The notes under the pieces were generated by a model. It made no database searches, was not told the DNA's origin, and saw only the letters and a program-made list of their open reading frames with translations. From Bacillota bacterium (GTDB lineage: Bacteria > Bacillota_A > Clostridia > Peptostreptococcales > Anaerovoracaceae), in contig JAFRWQ010000085.1 in the NCBI GenBank assembly GCA_017437925.1, positions 1-8,592 on the forward strand: a stretch of DNA of 8,592 nt, in the 5' to 3' direction. This document shows positions 6,354-8,592 of the stretch, piece by piece. Position 1 is the first letter of the stretch, and every line of letters starts with the position of its first letter. A program made the position numbers and the translations under genes.

Positions 6354-7958
6354 ATGAACAGTAAGTACACGGCAAGGACCGCTGTGAGGCCATTCTTTAA
6401 AAACACTGTTTTCATATTGTTTCTGTTTCTCTGCGCTTTTTTGCTTGTTTCATGCGCCGCTTCCGGCAAAGCGGATCTCGGCATCGACCCTTCCCGGGAC
6501 GATATAATAAATAACAGAATGAAGATCTCCCTCAAAGGCTCCGTGTTTTTTGACGGGACCGAGTTGGCATACGATAAGGACAGCGATACATTCTTCTGGT
6601 CGGTCGACGCCGCAGCTCTCGCGGAGGGCCGTATTCCCGAGGTTAAGGCTGAAGGCTTCGATGCGCCAGCGGTTTGTTTCAGCGGCTCTTTGTTTGACGA
6701 AGAGGAGATATCCGAAAGCCGGCGGGGGAGCTTCGTGATATACGACAAAAAGCATTACTTCATCGGCGATCTCGTAGTCACGACTCTGCCCTTAGTGAAG
6801 CTCGAGTTCAGGGGCGAGATCGATATGGAGTACGCCCGGGCAAAGATAAGAGTCTGGGGCAGCGGCGCCGGCAAGGCGGCGGAAACGGACTGCCTCATCA
6901 GGCTGCGCGGCGCAACGACTCTATCCTATCCCCAAAAGGGTTTCCGCATATCCCTTAAAAAAGAAGACGCTGAAACGAAGAAAAAGAGGTCGTTCCTCGG
7001 CATGAGAAAGGACGACGACTGGATACTGTACGCCGCATACAACGATCAGGAGAAGATAAGGAATGTTTTCTGCAGCAATCTGTGGACCGAAAGCTGCGGG
7101 TATAAAAACAGCAAGGGTGTGAGGAACGGCAGCGAGTACCGCTTCGTCGAGCTTTTCCTCAACGATGGGTATTGGGGCCTTTACGCCCTGGGCAGCCCGC
7201 TGGACGGCAAGGAGATGCTGGCGGGAAGCGAGGACGCGGTCATGTACAAGAAGATCAAGTGGTCGAATGAGCTCGATGAGCTGGATTCGCCTAAGCTCGC
7301 TCTGTCCGGATACGAAATAGAGAAGGCGCAGGGGAAGTTCAAAGACGACGAGGAGCTTTGCTGGAAGCTGCTCCGCGAATACTATTCCTATTATGCTGAA
7401 AACATGGATGATTCCGAAAAGCTGCTGGAATACATAGATGAAGAAAATTACATGCATCATTACGTGTTCCTCAATATGATACAGGGCCGGGACAACGGCG
7501 CCGGGGAAAAAAGGTACAAGAACGACTGCCTCTGTCTGACGGAGCGGGACGGCGAAATAAAATCAATAATATCTCCCTGGGATATGGATCTTACCTTAGG
7601 GAATATGTGGGTCAATGATGCGGAAGGAAACTATACCGCTGTATACCAGCTCAAAGCAGGCAAGAACTATGAGTTTAAGCACGGCTATCTGCGCCGTATC
7701 ATAGACAACGAAGATACCGACATTATCGAAAGAATAAATGAGTGCTACCGTGAGCTCAGGAAAGACGCCTGGTCTGACGATCATATAAACAGCCTAATAG
7801 ACGAATACGAGGCTGAGATATACGGGTCGGGCGCCTTTGTCAGAGATAAGGAGCGCTGGCCGGACGGGACCTACAACGAAGCGGAGGAGGGTCTTTCCGT
7901 GTTTCGCCGGTACGTGATGGATCGTCTCAAGGCCTGTGACGAGTATTACGGCATGTAA
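6354..7958 (+). CDS. CotH-family kinase-like lipoprotein
   Basis: The product (534 residues from ATG 6354) starts with a basic segment, a hydrophobic stretch (about 18-31) and a lipobox LVSC with Cys34, so it should be exported and lipid-anchored. Residues about 45-175 form a beta-rich leader region. Residues about 175-525 match the CotH kinase family (PF08757): RLRGATTLSYPQKGFRISL (183-201), WILYAAYNDQEKIRN (223-237), GYWGLYALG (272-280) and the acidic motif PWDMDLTLG (408-416), which resembles the metal-binding WDxDxxxG of this family. CotH itself phosphorylates spore-coat proteins; the substrate here is unknown. The start is uncertain: ATG 6354 has only a weak upstream AGG, whereas GTG 6384 has AAGGA at 6374-6378 and would give 524 residues with a more usual signal peptide. 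It is monocistronic, flanked by terminators, with less biased codons than the upstream cluster. Confidence 0.82.
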   Translation: MNSKYTARTAVRPFFKNTVFILFLFLCAFLLVSCAASGKADLGIDPSRDDIINNRMKISLKGSVFFDGTELAYDKDSDTFFWSVDAAALAEGRIPEVKAEGFDAPAVCFSGSLFDEEEISESRRGSFVIYDKKHYFIGDLVVTTLPLVKLEFRGEIDMEYARAKIRVWGSGAGKAAETDCLIRLRGATTLSYPQKGFRISLKKEDAETKKKRSFLGMRKDDDWILYAAYNDQEKIRNVFCSNLWTESCGYKNSKGVRNGSEYRFVELFLNDGYWGLYALGSPLDGKEMLAGSEDAVMYKKIKWSNELDELDSPKLALSGYEIEKAQGKFKDDEELCWKLLREYYSYYAENMDDSEKLLEYIDEENYMHHYVFLNMIQGRDNGAGEKRYKNDCLCLTERDGEIKSIISPWDMDLTLGNMWVNDAEGNYTAVYQLKAGKNYEFKHGYLRRIIDNEDTDIIERINECYRELRKDAWSDDHINSLIDEYEAEIYGSGAFVRDKERWPDGTYNEAEEGLSVFRRYVMDRLKACDEYYGM

Positions 7959-8136
7959 GAGCGCCAATGAGAGCCGAACTCCGCGCAGCGGGAAGGGCAT
8001 CGTTCGAGTTTACCCGAAGGAACGATATTATTACGGTTCAGAGCTCAGATCTTTGAGCGAACGATAAATGAATTAAGCAGGGCTAACGTTCAGACGTATT
8101 TCAACTTAAAATCGGTTTAGAGCTTGAAAATTCAGT
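7959..8136. other. Intergenic region between the CotH-family gene and the rrn terminator
   Basis: I see no gene on either strand in this 178-base stretch. It holds a 7-bp inverted repeat, ATCGTTC (7999-8005) and GAACGAT (8020-8026), with a 14-base loop and an AT-rich but not T-only tail, possibly a weak terminator. It also holds a short hairpin GCTCA/TGAGC (8043-8058). Most of it is probably the 3' UTR of the CotH-family transcript. Confidence 0.5.
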
Positions 8137-8170
8137 ATTCCGCGGAATCGTAAAAAACCGCGGAATTTTT
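8137..8170 (+). terminator. Intrinsic terminator upstream of the rRNA operon
   Basis: A 9-bp stem (8137-8145 with 8158-8166) encloses a 12-base A-rich loop and runs into five T (8166-8170). The left arm is itself part of a perfect 12-base palindrome, ATTCCGCGGAAT (8137-8148). It would end the CotH-family transcript and insulate the rRNA operon. On the minus strand the loop supplies a T run, so weak activity in that direction is possible but not supported by any gene there. Confidence 0.8.
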
Positions 8171-8182
8171 GTTTGAATAGTG

Positions 8183-8211
8183 TTGACATAGGTCAAAGCG
8201 TCTGATATATT
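8183..8211 (+). promoter_or_regulatory. rRNA operon promoter P1
   Basis: TTGACA (8183-8188) is separated by 17 bases from TATATT (8206-8211), with an extended -10 TGA at 8203-8205. The start is predicted near 8217-8219. A 5-bp inverted repeat, TTGAC (8183-8187) and GTCAA (8192-8196), overlaps the -35 box. AT-rich DNA at 8162-8177, including the T-run of the preceding terminator, lies where an UP element would bind. Confidence 0.9.
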
Positions 8212-8250
8212 AATCGAGCGTCCATCAGAGAAGCGCGCCATCATCCGCCG

Positions 8251-8280
8251 CGAAAAAACTTTGAAAAAAGTAAAAATAAC
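8251..8280 (+). promoter_or_regulatory. UP-element-like A-tracts of rRNA promoter P2
   Basis: Three A-tracts (8253-8258, 8264-8269, 8272-8276), roughly one helical turn or less apart, lie just upstream of the P2 -35 box. That matches the -38 to -59 region where the RNA polymerase alpha subunit binds in strong rRNA promoters. Confidence 0.65.
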
Positions 8281-8282
8281 GG

Positions 8283-8311
8283 TTGACAAAGGTGATAAGC
8301 GGTCATATAAT
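8283..8311 (+). promoter_or_regulatory. rRNA operon promoter P2 (perfect consensus)
   Basis: TTGACA (8283-8288) and TATAAT (8306-8311) are both perfect, with the optimal 17-base spacer. The start is predicted near 8317-8318. Tandem promoters about 100 bases apart upstream of 16S rRNA are the usual rrn arrangement. Confidence 0.94.
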
Positions 8312-8317
8312 GATGAA

Positions 8318-8573
8318 CGTTCCGCAGCAAGCGGAAAGCACCTTGAAAACAACATAGTGTAGAAATCAAGTCTAAGGAAACATTAAGTTGTTTCCTGACG
8401 ATTATGTACAAACGATCGCAAGATCGGTAAGAACTTTAGCTTAAGCTAAAGGTTCTCGTACAGATTCCGAACAATAATTTCGATGCAATCGAAAGCAAAA
8501 GAACGCAAGTCGTTCTAAATGAGTTAAGAAGACTCAAGAGAAGATCTTAAGGGCGCAAGCCTTTCAGATGATA
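8318..8573 (+). other. Structured 16S rRNA leader with boxA-like element
   Basis: The roughly 255-base transcribed leader is full of inverted repeats: TTCCGC/GCGGAA (8320-8336); AGGAAAC/GTTTCCT (8375-8396); an outer TGTAC/GTACA helix (8405-8462) enclosing a CGATC/GATCG hairpin with a GCAA tetraloop (8413-8426) and a long AGAACTTTAGC hairpin with one bulge (8430-8456); TTTCGAT/ATCGAAA (8478-8494); AGAACG/CGTTCT (8500-8516); TGAGT/ACTCA (8520-8536); and AAGGGC/GCCTTT with a GCAA tetraloop (8549-8564, one G-U pair). CACCTTGAAAAC at about 8339-8350 resembles the boxA antitermination element of Bacillota rRNA operons. No tRNA or open reading frame is seen. Its likely role is antitermination and 16S processing. 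Confidence 0.75.
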
Positions 8574-8592
8574 TCAATTAAGAGTTTGATCC
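8574..8592 (+). rRNA. rrs: 16S ribosomal RNA, 5' end (truncated by window edge)
   Basis: AGAGTTTGATCC at 8581-8592 is the nearly universal 5' motif of bacterial 16S rRNA (the 27F primer site). Alignment to E. coli numbering, where this motif begins at position 8, puts the mature 5' end near 8574. Only about 19 bases of the gene are inside the window. The CC after GAT, rather than E. coli's CA, is the common form outside Enterobacteria. Confidence 0.93.

Noticed and set aside
8191..8197. GGTCAAA, a possible CtsR operator half-site
   Set aside because: CtsR needs a direct repeat of the heptamer; only one copy is present, and it sits in an rRNA promoter.
8101..8355. 84-codon minus-strand ORF
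   Set aside because: It runs across the terminator, both rRNA promoters and the leader; its translation shows no recognisable domain.
1..8592. CRISPR arrays, insertion sequences, tRNA genes, phage or defence modules
   Set aside because: No spaced direct repeats, transposase or integrase motifs, tRNA cloverleaf with GTTCGA arm, or defence-type domains were seen on either strand.

Overview
The window looks like a chromosomal segment from a fairly GC-rich member of the class Clostridia (Bacillota), probably a gut-type or uncultured lineage. Three things point there: the gene order clpP-clpX-lon-engB, which is typical of Bacillota; strong purine-rich Shine-Dalgarno sites; and an rRNA leader containing a CTTGAAAAC element of the Bacillota type. 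The genus cannot be fixed from this sequence. Every gene I can support lies on the + strand.

Layout: (1) Positions 1-5508 hold a tightly packed housekeeping cluster: the C-terminal half of ClpP, ClpX, Lon, the ribosome-assembly GTPase EngB (YsxC/YihA), a small DUF1232 membrane protein and hypoxanthine phosphoribosyltransferase. Gaps are at most about 45 bases, and two junctions overlap (ATGA at lon/engB, 8 bases at DUF1232/hpt), so one transcript starting upstream of the window is likely. (2) Positions 5492-6197 hold a PduL-type phosphotransacylase with a possible promoter of its own, a strong RBS, highly biased codons and a strong intrinsic terminator. (3) Positions 6198-8170 hold a monocistronic CotH-family lipoprotein gene with a near-consensus promoter and a structured 5' leader, closed by a hairpin terminator. 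(4) Positions 8171-8592 hold the start of an rRNA operon: two tandem near-perfect sigma-A promoters with AT-rich upstream elements, a highly folded leader of about 250 bases and the first bases of 16S rRNA.

The first cluster combines ATP-dependent protein quality control (ClpXP, Lon), 50S ribosome assembly (EngB) and purine salvage (Hpt). PduL probably interconverts acetyl-CoA and acetyl phosphate, since no microcompartment genes are near it. The CotH-like protein is predicted to be an exported, lipid-anchored protein kinase-like enzyme of unknown substrate.

I do not see a clear undescribed multigene system. The points most worth a second look are a Gly-to-Val change beside the Lon catalytic serine, the codon contrast between pduL and its neighbours, the CotH-family lipoprotein, the terminator that appears to double as an rrn upstream element, and the ITS-like architecture of the 16S leader.
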